Source of the DNA: BP-133 sp040756995
Lineage (GTDB): Bacteria; Actinomycetota; Acidimicrobiia; IMCC26256; BP-133
Reading direction: 5' to 3'
DNA: 64,000 bases
Assembly (NCBI GenBank): GCA_040756995.1
Contig: JBFLYK010000015.1
Coordinates: forward strand, 75,633-139,632
Part shown: one piece after another, positions 17,245 through 26,564 of the stretch
Numbering within the stretch: the stretch's first letter is position 1
How the letters are laid out: each line of letters opens with the position of its first letter
Notes under the pieces: generated by a model
Told to the model about the DNA's origin: nothing
The model's database searches: none
The model's input: only the letters and a program-made list of their open reading frames with translations
Program-made: the position numbers and the translations under genes

Positions 17245-17366
17245 CCCCCAGCATTACCAGCGCCACCGTCCCACCCGCCCGCCATTTCGCCGGATGGGCC
17301 TCCGACCAGTTCGGTCGACCGGACACCGTCCGCCCCCCATGATTCGGCTGAATCACTTCGCAGGCC

Positions 17367-17380
17367 GGTTCCGCGGAACC
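17367..17380. promoter_or_regulatory. 14-bp perfect palindrome upstream of the methyltransferase gene
   Basis: GGTTCCGCGGAACC lies 123 bases before the ATG at 17244, in a 163-base gap that otherwise shows only GATTCGGCTGAATC. It may be an operator; no evidence beyond symmetry. Confidence 0.3.
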
Positions 17381-17407
17381 GCCCTGGTTCGGCACCCTGC
17401 TTGGTCA

Positions 17408-18364
17408 TCACCAGGCCACGGCGTGAACGTCGTTGAGCCCAGGGATGTCTTCGAACCGGCCGGCGCTGAAGAAGTGGACCCGGTCGCCGTCGGTGAAGAG
17501 AAGGTGGGTGCCGGTGGCGTCCCAATCGGTATCCACCGCCGGTGCGGGCAGCTCGACCCTTGACTTCTCAGACCCGGTCGTGGGGTCGTGGAGCACGAGG
17601 GTCATGTGCGGTGCTTGGCCCTCGATGACCTCACCGGTGTGGCAGCACACCACCGACAGCTGGCCGTGCAAGGACTCGTACTGCGGTGTAATCACCCGGT
17701 AGTTGATCGCCAGCCCGTCCGCGGGTGTGAGCGCCTGCGTCTCACCGGTCTCGCTGTCGACGATCTCGACAATCGCCACGTCGGCGCCGGCAATTTCCAC
17801 GGCGAGCCGGCGACAGTCGCTGCCCCAAGCCGTCTGAACTCCACCGAGGTCGCCCACCAGCCCTGGAAACACGTTCTCGCTGCCGGTGGCGAGGTCACGG
17901 ATCACCAGGTCCGACCGGCGGATCAGCGCCAGGCGCCGGCCGTCTGGACTCACCGAGGCCCCATGACCGTCGGCCACCCGCTCGGGCGACCCGTCAGGCA
18001 GTCCAACCCGGTAGACCACGCCGGGCTCACCCGAGTAGCGGCTGAACCAGAGACTCCGACGGTCAGCGGCCAGTTCGATCCCGTCGATCAGACCGCCACT
18101 GCTGCCCCCGGCCTCGGGGTCGCCCAGATCAACGATCGTGCGCACGACCCGGCCCGTCGCCGAATCGACCTCCACGATGTGGGCCCCGATCCGACGCATG
18201 GCGAAGAACGTCTCGGGAACGGCAGGCCGTGGAGCGCGCTGCCCCCTCGGGTCGTCCGACCCGACGGCTGCCAACACGGCCGTGCCCACAAACAGCGCGG
18301 CAAGGAGGCCCGCCCCCACCAAGCCCGTCCGCCCTCCCCCCGCCTTCCCCATGGCACCCATCAT
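17408..18364 (-). CDS. Membrane-anchored beta-propeller-like protein (TolB/WD40-type repeats)
   Basis: About 318 residues. Start chosen at ATG 18364 (MMGAMGKAGGGRTG...), directly before a hydrophobic helix (LVGAGLLAALFVGTAVLAAV) that acts as signal anchor; a longer frame to 18415 adds an unlikely N-terminus. The extracellular part shows propeller-like blades: IELAADRRSLWFSRYSGEP, HGASVSPDGRRLALIRRSDL, VDTDWDATGTHLLFTDGDRV. Three cysteines lie in the second half. Function unknown. It resembles other actinobacterial secreted proteins with SPDG-type repeats. Confidence 0.72.
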   Translation of the reverse strand: MMGAMGKAGGGRTGLVGAGLLAALFVGTAVLAAVGSDDPRGQRAPRPAVPETFFAMRRIGAHIVEVDSATGRVVRTIVDLGDPEAGGSSGGLIDGIELAADRRSLWFSRYSGEPGVVYRVGLPDGSPERVADGHGASVSPDGRRLALIRRSDLVIRDLATGSENVFPGLVGDLGGVQTAWGSDCRRLAVEIAGADVAIVEIVDSETGETQALTPADGLAINYRVITPQYESLHGQLSVVCCHTGEVIEGQAPHMTLVLHDPTTGSEKSRVELPAPAVDTDWDATGTHLLFTDGDRVHFFSAGRFEDIPGLNDVHAVAW

Positions 18365-18467
18365 GGAGCACCACCGGAGCACGGACAGCTGGCCCGAGGG
18401 CGAGGAAACTCTCACCTCGAGCCCATTGCGAGCGCAAACGGCACATCCTCAGCGGGCCTGTTCCTCA

Positions 18468-18482
18468 GCGCGACCGGTCGCG
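18468..18482. repeat. Palindromic repeat copy 1 (GCGCGACCGGTCGCG)
   Basis: Fifteen bases containing the symmetrical CGCGACCGGTCGCG. The same 15 bases recur 39 bases downstream inside a longer palindrome. It lies in the gap between the oligopeptide operon end and the propeller gene. Confidence 0.6.
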
Positions 18483-18487
18483 TTTGA

Positions 18488-18502
18488 GGCCCTATAAGGG
18501 CC
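18488..18502. repeat. Palindrome GGCCCT-ATA-AGGGCC
   Basis: A perfect 6-bp inverted repeat with a 3-base centre, sandwiched between the two CGCGACCGGTCGCG copies. Confidence 0.5.
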
Positions 18503-18527
18503 CTTAGCGCGACCGGTCGCGCTAAGG
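18502..18527. terminator. 26-bp perfect palindrome after the peptide-transport operon
   Basis: Half-site CCTTAGCGCGACC followed by its exact complement. It lies 75 bases past the dppF-like stop (minus strand), so it can fold as a strong terminator. It may equally be a protein-binding site. Confidence 0.5.
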
Positions 18528-18601
18528 CACGCGCGGAACAGCGCGGGATTGCCGGTGATGCGCTCGGGTTGGGCCGCCGGTGCCCGTGGCGGTACCGGGG
18601 G

Positions 18602-19600
18602 CTAGAGGACGGTGACCGCTTCGGCGTAGTGGCAGGCGGCGGGGTGGCCGGTGCCGCGGTCGATCAGCTCCGGCGGTTCGTCGATGCAGCGTTGGCGTTC
18701 CGCTTCGGTCAGGTCGTTGGCGAACTTGGGGCAGCGGGTCCGGAAGCGACAGCCGCTCGGGGGGTCGAGCGGGCTGGGGACGTCGCCGGCCAGGAGGATC
18801 GGCTGGCGGACCCGCTCTTTGCGGGGGTCCGGCACCGGCACGGCCGAGATCAGCGCCTGCGTGTAGGGATGGGACGGCGACTCGAACAGGGCGTCGGTCG
18901 GGGCCTCCTCGACGATCGCCCCGAGGTACATCACGCAGACCCGGTCGGCGATGTGACGCACGACCGACAGGTCGTGGGCGATGAACAGGTAGGCCAGCCC
19001 GAGCCGTTCCTGGATGTCCTCCAGCAGGTTGAGCACCTGGGCCTGGATCGACACGTCGAGGGCCGACACCGGCTCGTCGCACACGACGAGCTTCGGGTCG
19101 AGGGCGATGGCCCGGGCGATTCCCACCCGCTGGCGCTGCCCGCCGGAGAACTCGTGCGGGTAGCGGCCCTCGTGCTCCGGGGCCAGCCCCACCAGTGACA
19201 GCAGCTCGGCCACCCGGTCGCCGGGATCGAGGCCGTGAATGGCGAAGGGCTCGGTCAGGATCGTCCGGACGGGCATCCGGGGGTTGAGGCTGGCGTAGGG
19301 ATCCTGGAAGACGATCTGCATCTCCCGGCGCAGCTCCCGCATCCGTTCCGCCGACGCCTGGCTGAGCTCCTCGCCGTCGAAGTTCACGGAACCGGCCGTC
19401 GGCTCGATGAGCCGCAGCACCGCCCGGGCGGTCGTCGACTTGCCGCAGCCGGACTCCCCCACCAGCGCCAGGGTCTCGCCCCGGTCGACGGAGAACGAGA
19501 TGCCGTCGACCGCTTTCACCGTTCCGATCTGATGGCGGAACACGATGCCCCGGGTCACCGGGTAGTGCTTCACCAGTCCCGACACCTCGAGCAGCGCCAC
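18602..19600 (-). CDS. Oligo/dipeptide ABC transporter ATPase, OppF/DppF type
   Basis: 332 residues. Walker A GESGCGKST, signature FSGGQRQRVGIARA, Walker B LVVCDEPVSALD, and the C-terminal oligopeptide-transporter domain with Cys-rich CRFRTRCP motif (residues about 290-305). That motif binds an iron-sulphur cluster in some Dpp/Opp ATPases. It energises peptide import with the D subunit. GTG start at 19600, with AGGGG five bases upstream and 7 bases after the upstream ATPase stop. Last gene of the five-gene operon. Confidence 0.95.
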   Translation of the reverse strand: MALLEVSGLVKHYPVTRGIVFRHQIGTVKAVDGISFSVDRGETLALVGESGCGKSTTARAVLRLIEPTAGSVNFDGEELSQASAERMRELRREMQIVFQDPYASLNPRMPVRTILTEPFAIHGLDPGDRVAELLSLVGLAPEHEGRYPHEFSGGQRQRVGIARAIALDPKLVVCDEPVSALDVSIQAQVLNLLEDIQERLGLAYLFIAHDLSVVRHIADRVCVMYLGAIVEEAPTDALFESPSHPYTQALISAVPVPDPRKERVRQPILLAGDVPSPLDPPSGCRFRTRCPKFANDLTEAERQRCIDEPPELIDRGTGHPAACHYAEAVTVL

Positions 19601-19607
19601 GGCGCCC

Positions 19608-20618
19608 CTAGACCTCGATCATCTCGGCCCGGGCCTCGGCCACCCGGTCCTGGTGGTGACAGGCGGCGGCGTGGGTGGCACCCCCGGTGAGCGGTGGCAT
19701 CTCCCGGGGGCAGATCTCGGTGGCGAAGGCACAGCGGGGATGGAACGGGCATCCCGGCGGCACGCGGATCAGGCTCGGCGGCTGGCCGGGGATCGGCCGC
19801 AGCCGCTCGGTCCGCCGCCGGTCGAGCCGGGCGAGGCTGGTCAGCAGGCCGAGCGTGTAGGGATGGCGCGGGGCGTGGAACAGGGCGTCGGCCCCGGCCG
19901 TCTCGGCCACCTTGCCGGCGTACATCACCAGGACCCGGTCGGCGTGGCCGGCCACCACTCCGAGGTCGTGGGTGATCAGCACGATGGCCGTCCCCCGCCG
20001 TTCCTGCAGCCTGGACAGCAGATTCATGATCTGCGCCTGCACGGTCACGTCGAGGGCCGTGGTCGGCTCGTCGGCCAGCAACAACGCCGGATTCAGCGCC
20101 AGGGCCATGGCGATCATGGCCCGCTGGCGCATACCGCCCGAGTACTGGTGAGGAAACTCCTCGGCCCGGATGCGGGGATTGGGGATCCCGACCTCGGCCA
20201 GCAGGTCGACGGCCCGTCTCCGGGCCGGGATCTTCCCGATCTTCTCGTGGGCCTGGATGACCTCGGCCACCTGGTGGCCCACCTTGAAGACCGGGTTCAG
20301 GGCCGTGAGCGGATCCTGGAAGATCATCGAGATGTCGTTGCCCCGCAGGGAGCGCAGCTCCTCCTCACCGGCGGTGAGGAGATCACGGCCCCGGAACAGG
20401 ATGCGGCCCGAGATCCTCGCCTGAGGCTTCTGCAGCAGGCCCATGAGCGCCAGCGCCGACACCGACTTCCCCGAGCCGGACTCCCCCACGATGCCCAGCG
20501 TCTCGCCGGGGGTGATCGACCAGCTGACCCCGTCGACCGCCTTGACGATTCCGGCGTCGGTGTGGAACTCGACGTGGAGATCTTCGACGGAGACGAGCGG
20601 CTCCTGGCCGGCGGTCAC
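19608..20618 (-). CDS. Oligo/dipeptide ABC transporter ATPase, OppD/DppD type
   Basis: 336 residues from GTG 20618, which overlaps the permease stop (GTGA). Walker A GESGSGKS, Q-loop MIFQDPLTALNPV, signature YSGGMRQRAMIAMA, Walker B LLLADEPTTALD, and the C-terminal oligo_HPY domain with CPFHPRCAFATEICP. It pairs with the OppF-type ATPase next door. The exact peptide or nickel substrate cannot be read from the ATPase. Confidence 0.95.
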   Translation of the reverse strand: MTAGQEPLVSVEDLHVEFHTDAGIVKAVDGVSWSITPGETLGIVGESGSGKSVSALALMGLLQKPQARISGRILFRGRDLLTAGEEELRSLRGNDISMIFQDPLTALNPVFKVGHQVAEVIQAHEKIGKIPARRRAVDLLAEVGIPNPRIRAEEFPHQYSGGMRQRAMIAMALALNPALLLADEPTTALDVTVQAQIMNLLSRLQERRGTAIVLITHDLGVVAGHADRVLVMYAGKVAETAGADALFHAPRHPYTLGLLTSLARLDRRRTERLRPIPGQPPSLIRVPPGCPFHPRCAFATEICPREMPPLTGGATHAAACHHQDRVAEARAEMIEV

Positions 20619-21532
20619 CGCAGCCTCGGGTCGAGGGCGTCGCGCAGCCCGTCGCCGACGAACACGAAGCCCAGCACCGTGAAGACAACCGCCAGACTCG
20701 GGTAGATCCACAGGTAGTCGAGGTACCCGAAGAACTGGCGCCCGGCGGAGATCATGTTCCCCCAGTCGGGCACATCGGGTTTCACGCCCACGCCGAGGAA
20801 CGACAACGCGGTCTCGGCCACGATGGCCGTCCCCACCGACACCATCCCGTAGACGAGGACGGGCGCCAGGCTGTTGGGCAGCACGTGACGGGTCACGATC
20901 CGCCAGCTGGAGGCGCCGAGGGAACGCGCCGCTTCGACGTACTCCGATTCGCGGACCGACAGGATCGAGGAGCGCAGTAATCGGGCCGGTACCGCCCAGG
21001 TGAAGATCCCGATGGCCAGAATCACCGGCAGCACGCCCCGGCCGGTGACGAGGATGATGAGGATGGCGCCGATCAGCAGCGGGAAGGCGAAGAAGGCGTC
21101 GGCCGTCCGCATGATGACGGTGTCGGCCTTGCCGCCCCGGTAGCCGGCGATCGACCCGAGGATGACGCCGAGCAGCAGCGCCAGCACGATCGAGGCCAGG
21201 CCCACGATGATGGCGATGCGGGATCCGTAGATGATCCGGGAGAGCTGATCCCGGCCGAGCTCGTCGGTCCCGAACCAGTGGGCACCCGACGGCTTGGCCG
21301 TGGTGTTCTGCAGGTTCTGCGCCCGGGGATCGTAGGGGGCGAGCAGCGGGGCCAACGCCGCGGTGACGAAGACGATGCCCACCATCACGAGCCCCAGCAC
21401 GGCCAGCTTGTTGCGGAAGAAGCACCGCCGGATGTCACCCAGCTGCGTCTGCCCGCGGATGCCGAAGGCGGCGGCCGGGACGGCGTCCCGTGCCGGGGCC
21501 GCTTCGTCGATCGTGGGCGGGGCGTCGGTCAC
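20615..21532 (-). CDS. Peptide ABC transporter permease, DppC/OppC type
   Basis: 305 residues, six predicted transmembrane helices, with the N-terminal OppC_N region (CFFRNKLAVLGLVMVGIVFV). The EAA loop that contacts the ATPase is EYVEAARSLGASSWRIVTRHV. GTG start at 21532, with GGAG and AGGGA before it and 5 bases after the permease B stop; a longer frame to 21697 overlaps permease B. Couples with the DppB-type permease at 21538. Confidence 0.95.
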   Translation of the reverse strand: MTDAPPTIDEAAPARDAVPAAAFGIRGQTQLGDIRRCFFRNKLAVLGLVMVGIVFVTAALAPLLAPYDPRAQNLQNTTAKPSGAHWFGTDELGRDQLSRIIYGSRIAIIVGLASIVLALLLGVILGSIAGYRGGKADTVIMRTADAFFAFPLLIGAILIILVTGRGVLPVILAIGIFTWAVPARLLRSSILSVRESEYVEAARSLGASSWRIVTRHVLPNSLAPVLVYGMVSVGTAIVAETALSFLGVGVKPDVPDWGNMISAGRQFFGYLDYLWIYPSLAVVFTVLGFVFVGDGLRDALDPRLR

Positions 21533-21537
21533 GATCC

Positions 21538-22476
21538 CTACTCCAGCCGGATCCGGGGGTCGAGGTAGGCGTAGGCCAGGTCGACGATGAGATTCACGAT
21601 CACGAACGTGGCCACCCCGTAGGTGACCACGGCGATGATGATCGGATTGTCCTGCGCGCCGATGGCGGTGGACAGGGCGTATCCGACACCCGGCCACCGG
21701 AAGATGACCTCGGTGATGAGGGCGCCGCCGAGCAGGCCGCCGAAGGCGATCCCGAGGTAGGTCACGACCGGGATCACCGAGTTGCGCATGACGTGCTTCA
21801 GGATGACGGTCCGCCGGGAGAGCCCCTTGGCCAGGGCCGTGCGGACGTAGTCGGCCCGCAGGACCTCCAGCATCGTCCCCCGCATGAGCCGGGCGACCAG
21901 GGCGGCGTCGACGGAGGCGAGCGTGAAGGCCGGCAGCACCAGGTGCTTCACCGTGTCGACGAAGCCGTCACCCCGGCCCCCCGGCGGGAACCAGTTGAAT
22001 TTCCGGGCGAAGACGCCCAGGAGTATGGAACCGCCGACGTAGGTGGGGATTCCGATCACCAGCGTCGTGGTCAGCGTGACCAGCACGTCCCAGAACGAAT
22101 AGCGGAACACCGCGGCGATCACCCCGGCCGTGATCCCGATGAGGATCTCGAAGAAGATGGCCGCCAGGGCCAGCTGGGCGGTGGCCCCGAAGCTGCCCCG
22201 GAGGACCTCGGTGACCGGCCGCCGCAGCCGGTACGACTCGCCGAGGTCACCCTGCAGCACCCGGCCGACGTAGCGGACGTACTGGAGGGGCAACGGCTGG
22301 TCGAGGCCGTACCGCTTCTCGAGGACCGCACGGACGGCCGGGTCGCGGGCCCGCTCCCCGGCCGCCGTGCCGATCGGGTCGCCCGGCAGGACGAACAACG
22401 CCACGAAGAGGATCACGCTCGCCCCGAACAGGACGAGGATCATCTGCAGCAGCCGCCGGACGACGTATCTGCCCAT
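21538..22476 (-). CDS. Peptide ABC transporter permease, DppB/OppB type
   Basis: 312 residues from ATG 22476. Typical start MGRYVVRRLLQMILVLFGASVILFV, six helices, and the EAA loop VLRADYVRTALAKGLSRRTVILKHV. It forms the membrane channel with the C-type permease. It follows the binding-protein gene by 16 bases. Confidence 0.95.
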   Translation of the reverse strand: MGRYVVRRLLQMILVLFGASVILFVALFVLPGDPIGTAAGERARDPAVRAVLEKRYGLDQPLPLQYVRYVGRVLQGDLGESYRLRRPVTEVLRGSFGATAQLALAAIFFEILIGITAGVIAAVFRYSFWDVLVTLTTTLVIGIPTYVGGSILLGVFARKFNWFPPGGRGDGFVDTVKHLVLPAFTLASVDAALVARLMRGTMLEVLRADYVRTALAKGLSRRTVILKHVMRNSVIPVVTYLGIAFGGLLGGALITEVIFRWPGVGYALSTAIGAQDNPIIIAVVTYGVATFVIVNLIVDLAYAYLDPRIRLE

Positions 22477-22492
22477 CCCGGTTGTCTACTAC

Positions 22493-24163
22493 CTACTTCA
22501 GGCTGATGGTGGCCAGGGTCGGGTTCTCGAAGAAGTCGAGCTTGACGCCGGACCACTTGCCCGAGTCGAAGACCCGGTACTGGGTGCGGTACCACAGCGG
22601 GATCAGCGCCAGGTCGTTGCCGATGGCCTGCTTCTCGGCCGCCTTGATGTTTTCCACTCGCGTCGCCTCGTCGGTCGCCTTGCGGGCGGCCGCCAGGGCG
22701 TCCTCGAAGGCCTGGTTGACGTAGCGGCCCCGGTTGTCGCCCGGCGGCAGCGAGGCCTTGGCCAGCAGCGGGAACAGGAAGTTCTCGGCACTGGGGTAGT
22801 CGGCGCTCCACGCCGCCCGGAACAGACCGTTGGCGTTGGGCTGCGACTCCTTCTCCAGCAGCTCCCGGAACGGCAGCGGCTCGAGGTTGACGCTGAGGCC
22901 GAGGTTCTTCTCCAGCTGGTCCTTGACCGCCTGGACCCACGCCTCGTGCCCACCACCGGTGTTGAAGCCCAGGTTCACCCTGGTGCCCGGGTTGAGCCCC
23001 GCCGAGGCGGCGAGCTGCTTGGCCCGGGGGATGTCGGCCTTGTCGCACACATCGCATACGCCGGGCTGGTGGTAGGCCTTCATCGGCGGCGGGATGAACG
23101 ACGTCGCCTTGGTCTGGAAGCCCTTGAAGACGCCCTCGATGATGGCGTCCCGGTCGATGGCCAGCGAGATGGCCTTCCGGGCGTCGACCTTGTTGAGCGG
23201 GGGGTTCACCACGTTGACCAGCAGGTAGTTGATGCCGAAGCTGATGTGGGTGATGAAGCCGTCCTTCGGCTCGAACGACGCCTTGGCCTGGGGGATGAGG
23301 GTCGGCGGGATCCGACCGAAGTCGAACTGGCCCGACTGCACGCCCTTGTACTCCTGCTCGGCGGCGTCCTGGCTGGGAAGGATCGTGAGCTGCACCTCGT
23401 CGATCTTCGGCTTCTCGCCGAAATAGCTGTCGTTGCGGACGAGCGTGATCGACTGGTCGTGCTTCCAGGGCTCCTTCATCTTGAAGGGCCCGTTCCCGAT
23501 GGGCATGTCGTTGAACGTCTTGTTGTCGGCCTCACCGGCGGCGGCCGGCACCGGGCTGTAGACCGGCTGCAGCGTCTTCTTGGCGAACTCGCAGTCGGGC
23601 GCCGACAGCTTGACCACCAGCGTGTTGGCGTCGGGCGCCGACAGACCCGAGAACGTCGTGGCCCTGGCCGGGGGAGCCCCCTCCTCGCCGGTCCCGTGGA
23701 TCTCGGCGTATCCGGCGATGCCGGACATGTGGTAGGCGACGTCGGACGCCGCCGCCTGCTTGGCCGCCCGCGTCATACCCCGGATGAAGGCCTGGGCGTC
23801 GACCGGGTCACCGTTGCTGAACGTGGTGCCGGAGCGAAGGTTGAACGTCCACTCGGTACAGCCGGCGCTGTTCGACCACTTCTCGGCCACGCCCGGCTTG
23901 ATCTCGTTGGTCTCGTTGTCGATGTCGACGAGCCCGGTGAAGAGCTGCTTGGTGACGAGAATGCCTTCCGACTCCTGGGCGTTGTAGGGGTCGATGGCAG
24001 TGGGCTCCACGATGCCCAGGCGGAAGACCCCGCCCTGCTGTCCACCGGAGGTCGTCCCCTCCTGGGCGGAGTCGTTGTCGTCGTCACCGCCGCAGGCGGC
24101 GAACAGGAGGGCCGGTACGAGCAGGACGGCCGCCCACCGGAATGGTCTTGGGGTTCGGCGCAC
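22493..24163 (-). CDS. Peptide/nickel-type ABC transporter substrate-binding lipoprotein
   Basis: About 556 residues, SBP_bac_5 family (cluster C). I start at GTG 24163 because AAGGAG lies five bases upstream and the protein then begins as a lipoprotein signal (MRRTPRPFRWAAVLLVPALL, lipobox LFAAC). Family landmarks are IDPYNAQESEGILVTKQLFTGL, WTFNLRSGTTFSNGDPVDA, KAISLAIDRDAI and NGLFRAAWSADYPSAENFL. The last is common in peptide binders. It defines substrate choice for the five-gene operon; the ligand is not predictable from sequence. Confidence 0.93.
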   Translation of the reverse strand: MRRTPRPFRWAAVLLVPALLFAACGGDDDNDSAQEGTTSGGQQGGVFRLGIVEPTAIDPYNAQESEGILVTKQLFTGLVDIDNETNEIKPGVAEKWSNSAGCTEWTFNLRSGTTFSNGDPVDAQAFIRGMTRAAKQAAASDVAYHMSGIAGYAEIHGTGEEGAPPARATTFSGLSAPDANTLVVKLSAPDCEFAKKTLQPVYSPVPAAAGEADNKTFNDMPIGNGPFKMKEPWKHDQSITLVRNDSYFGEKPKIDEVQLTILPSQDAAEQEYKGVQSGQFDFGRIPPTLIPQAKASFEPKDGFITHISFGINYLLVNVVNPPLNKVDARKAISLAIDRDAIIEGVFKGFQTKATSFIPPPMKAYHQPGVCDVCDKADIPRAKQLAASAGLNPGTRVNLGFNTGGGHEAWVQAVKDQLEKNLGLSVNLEPLPFRELLEKESQPNANGLFRAAWSADYPSAENFLFPLLAKASLPPGDNRGRYVNQAFEDALAAARKATDEATRVENIKAAEKQAIGNDLALIPLWYRTQYRVFDSGKWSGVKLDFFENPTLATISLK

Positions 24164-24329
24164 GAAGGCTCCTTCCGTCATCGTTGACGTCAGTCTCTTG
24201 GCTCGCGCGGCTGCGAGCAAGGACCCGCGAGATCCGCAGTCATACCCAATTCCTGGTCACCCTGTGCAGCGGGACCCTCTGCGAGCAGCCGAAACGACCC
24301 ATGTGCGGCATTTTCGCGACCATCGGGAG

Positions 24330-24869
24330 ATGCAGCGTGTCTCTGTGGTCGGGAACTCCGGGTCCGGAAAGTCGACTCTGGCGGCGGCGCTGGCCGCCCG
24401 CCTGGGCGTCCCGCACGTCGAACTGGACTCCATCTTCCACCAGCCGGGATGGACAGAGCTCCCCCGCGACGAGTTCCGGGCCCGGGTCGGGGCGGCGGCC
24501 GCCACCGACCGGTGGGTCATCGACGGCAACTACTCGGCGGTACGGGACCTGGTCTGGGCCCGGGCCGACACGGTCGTCTGGGTCGACCTGCCCCGGCCGC
24601 TGGTGATGCGCCGGGTGGTCACCCGCACGGTCCGCCGGGCGGTGCGTCGCCAGGAGTTGTGGAACGGCAACCGGGAACCGTTGTCGAACTTTCTGTCGTT
24701 CGACCCGGAGCGCTCGATCATCATGTGGGCCTGGACGCAGCACGCCGAATACCGCCTCCGCTACGAGGAGGCCATGGCCGACCCCGACTGGAGCCACCTC
24801 CGCTTCGTCCGCCTCCGGTCCCCCGCCCAGATCCGGGCGTTCCTGGCCGACGGGGCCGTCAGCGGCTGA
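24330..24869 (+). CDS. Small P-loop kinase/topology-modulation (FlaR-like) ATPase
   Basis: 179 residues. Walker A GNSGSGKST (residues 8-16), then HVELDSIFHQPGW, WVIDGNYSAVRDLVWARADTVVWVDLPR, an Arg-rich lid (RRVVTRTVRRAVRRQELWNGN) and SIIMWAWTQHAEYR. This matches the adenylate-kinase-like family often labelled DNA topology modulation protein FlaR; the true phosphate acceptor is unknown. ATG 24330 has GGGAG very close. The 3' end overlaps the convergent ABC-F gene by 11 bases. The 24182-24329 gap holds no other feature I can support. Confidence 0.82.
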   Translation: MQRVSVVGNSGSGKSTLAAALAARLGVPHVELDSIFHQPGWTELPRDEFRARVGAAAATDRWVIDGNYSAVRDLVWARADTVVWVDLPRPLVMRRVVTRTVRRAVRRQELWNGNREPLSNFLSFDPERSIIMWAWTQHAEYRLRYEEAMADPDWSHLRFVRLRSPAQIRAFLADGAVSG

Positions 24870-26508
24870 CGGGTTCGACCTCCCGGACGGTGCCGGCGGC
24901 GACGTCGAAGCGCCTGGTCAGGTGCAGGGAATCCAGCAGGCGCCGGTCGTGCGTCACGACCAGCAGGGTGCCGTCGAAGTCGTCGAGGGCCCGCTCCAGG
25001 GCTTCGATGGCCTCCAGGTCGAGATGGTTCGTCGGCTCGTCGAGGACGAGGAAGTTCGTCCCCCGGGCCATGAGGACGGCCAGCGCGGCCCGGGAGCGCT
25101 CTCCCGGCGACAGCGCCGCCTCCGGACGGGCGGCGTGCTCGGCGGTGAGGTCGAACTTGGCCAGCAGGGACCGGACCTCCTGGACCGTCCGGCCGGTGGC
25201 GGCCATGACGGCGTCGAGCAGCGTGGCGCCCGGCCGCGGCGATTCGCCGACCGCCGCCCGGTCCTGACGCAGAATCCCCACCACGACGCCCGAACCGAGC
25301 CGGGCCACTCCCCCGCCGGCCGGCAGCCGGCCGGTCAGCACGTCGACCAGCGTCGACTTGCCGGCGCCGTTGGGCCCGGTGAGGGCCACGCGGTCCTGCC
25401 AGCGCAGCTCCAGGTCGACCGGGCCGAGCCGGAAGTCGCCCCGCTCCACCACCGCCCCTCCGAGCGTGGCCGCGACCTCCCCGCTGCGACTGGTCGTCCG
25501 CAGGGTCATCCGCAGCTCCCAGCCTTCCCACGGTTTCTCCACGCCGGCCAGCCGCTGGATGCGGGTCTCGAGGGCCTTGGCCCCGGCGGCGGCCGACTCC
25601 GAGCGCTCCTTGCGCCGATCGGCCAGCATCTTGTCGTTGTCGGTCTTCTTCTGGCCCCGCCGGCTGACGCTCCACTCCTTGCGCTGCCGGGCCGACGCCT
25701 CGAGCCGGCCCCGTTCCTCCTGGGCGGTCTCGAAGCGGGCGTAGGCCTGCTCCCGCCGCAGCCGCCGTTCCTCCATGTAGGCCGTGAACCCGCCGCCGAA
25801 CTCGTCGAGCCGGTGGCTGTGGAAGTCGATCTCGGCGATGCGGGTGGTGTGGTCGGCCAGGAGGGCCCGGTCGTGGCTGACGAGCACCACGCCGGCGTCG
25901 GCGGCGTCGAGGAACCGGGAGAGGCGCTCCAACCCGTCGAAGTCGAGGTTGTTGGTCGGCTCGTCGAGCAGCAACACGTCGAAGCGGGACAGCAGCACGG
26001 CGGCCAGGTTGACCTTGACCTGCTGGCCGCCCGACAGCTGGGCCACCGGCCGGTCGATCACCCCGGCCGGCAATCCGAGGTCGGCCAGCACCTTGGGCAC
26101 CCGGACGTCGTGGTCGTCGCCGCCGAGAGCCAGCACCTCGGCCAGCGCCGCGTCGTAGGCGGCCAGCTCGGCCGGGCCCGTGGAGTGCTGCAAGGCGGCC
26201 AGCGCGGTCTCGAGGGTCTCCTCGGCCCGGGCCAGGCCCGTCGTGCGGCGGAGATATCCGGCCGTGGTCTCACCGGGACGGGGGTCGACCTCCTGCGTGA
26301 GGTAGCCGACGGTCAACGTCGCCGGGGCGCGTTCGACCGTGCCCGACGTGGGGGCCTCGAGCCCGGCCAGCACCCGCAGCAGCGTCGACTTGCCCGCGCC
26401 GTTGCGGCCCAGCACGCCGATGCGGCTGCCGGCGTCGACCGACAGGTCGACCCGGTCCAGCACCAGACGCGGGCCGCGCATCACCGTCACGTTCCGGGCC
26501 GCAAGCAT
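24859..26508 (-). CDS. ABC-F family ATPase (ribosome-associated type)
   Basis: 549 residues, two NBDs and no membrane part. NBD1 has GRNGAGKST, LSGGQQVKVNLA and LLLDEPTNNLD; NBD2 has GPNGAGKST, LSPGERSRAALA and LVLDEPTNHLD. An inter-domain linker (about 240-330) is highly charged (RLRREQAYARFETAQEERGR), as in ABC-F proteins that act on the ribosome P-site tRNA. Some members give antibiotic resistance, others tune translation; this one cannot be assigned. ATG 26508 is leaderless: TACCCT ends seven bases upstream. Confidence 0.93.
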   Translation of the reverse strand: MLAARNVTVMRGPRLVLDRVDLSVDAGSRIGVLGRNGAGKSTLLRVLAGLEAPTSGTVERAPATLTVGYLTQEVDPRPGETTAGYLRRTTGLARAEETLETALAALQHSTGPAELAAYDAALAEVLALGGDDHDVRVPKVLADLGLPAGVIDRPVAQLSGGQQVKVNLAAVLLSRFDVLLLDEPTNNLDFDGLERLSRFLDAADAGVVLVSHDRALLADHTTRIAEIDFHSHRLDEFGGGFTAYMEERRLRREQAYARFETAQEERGRLEASARQRKEWSVSRRGQKKTDNDKMLADRRKERSESAAAGAKALETRIQRLAGVEKPWEGWELRMTLRTTSRSGEVAATLGGAVVERGDFRLGPVDLELRWQDRVALTGPNGAGKSTLVDVLTGRLPAGGGVARLGSGVVVGILRQDRAAVGESPRPGATLLDAVMAATGRTVQEVRSLLAKFDLTAEHAARPEAALSPGERSRAALAVLMARGTNFLVLDEPTNHLDLEAIEALERALDDFDGTLLVVTHDRRLLDSLHLTRRFDVAAGTVREVEPVSR

Positions 26509-26515
26509 GCGAGCC

Positions 26516-26521
26516 AGGGTA
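26516..26521 (-). promoter_or_regulatory. -10 box TACCCT for leaderless ABC-F gene
   Basis: On the minus strand TACCCT is followed by seven bases and ATG 26508, so transcription should begin at or next to the start codon. Confidence 0.65.
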
Positions 26522-26564
26522 AAGGTCGGCGCCACTCTTCGGCGCACGAATTATCCCGCCGGGG

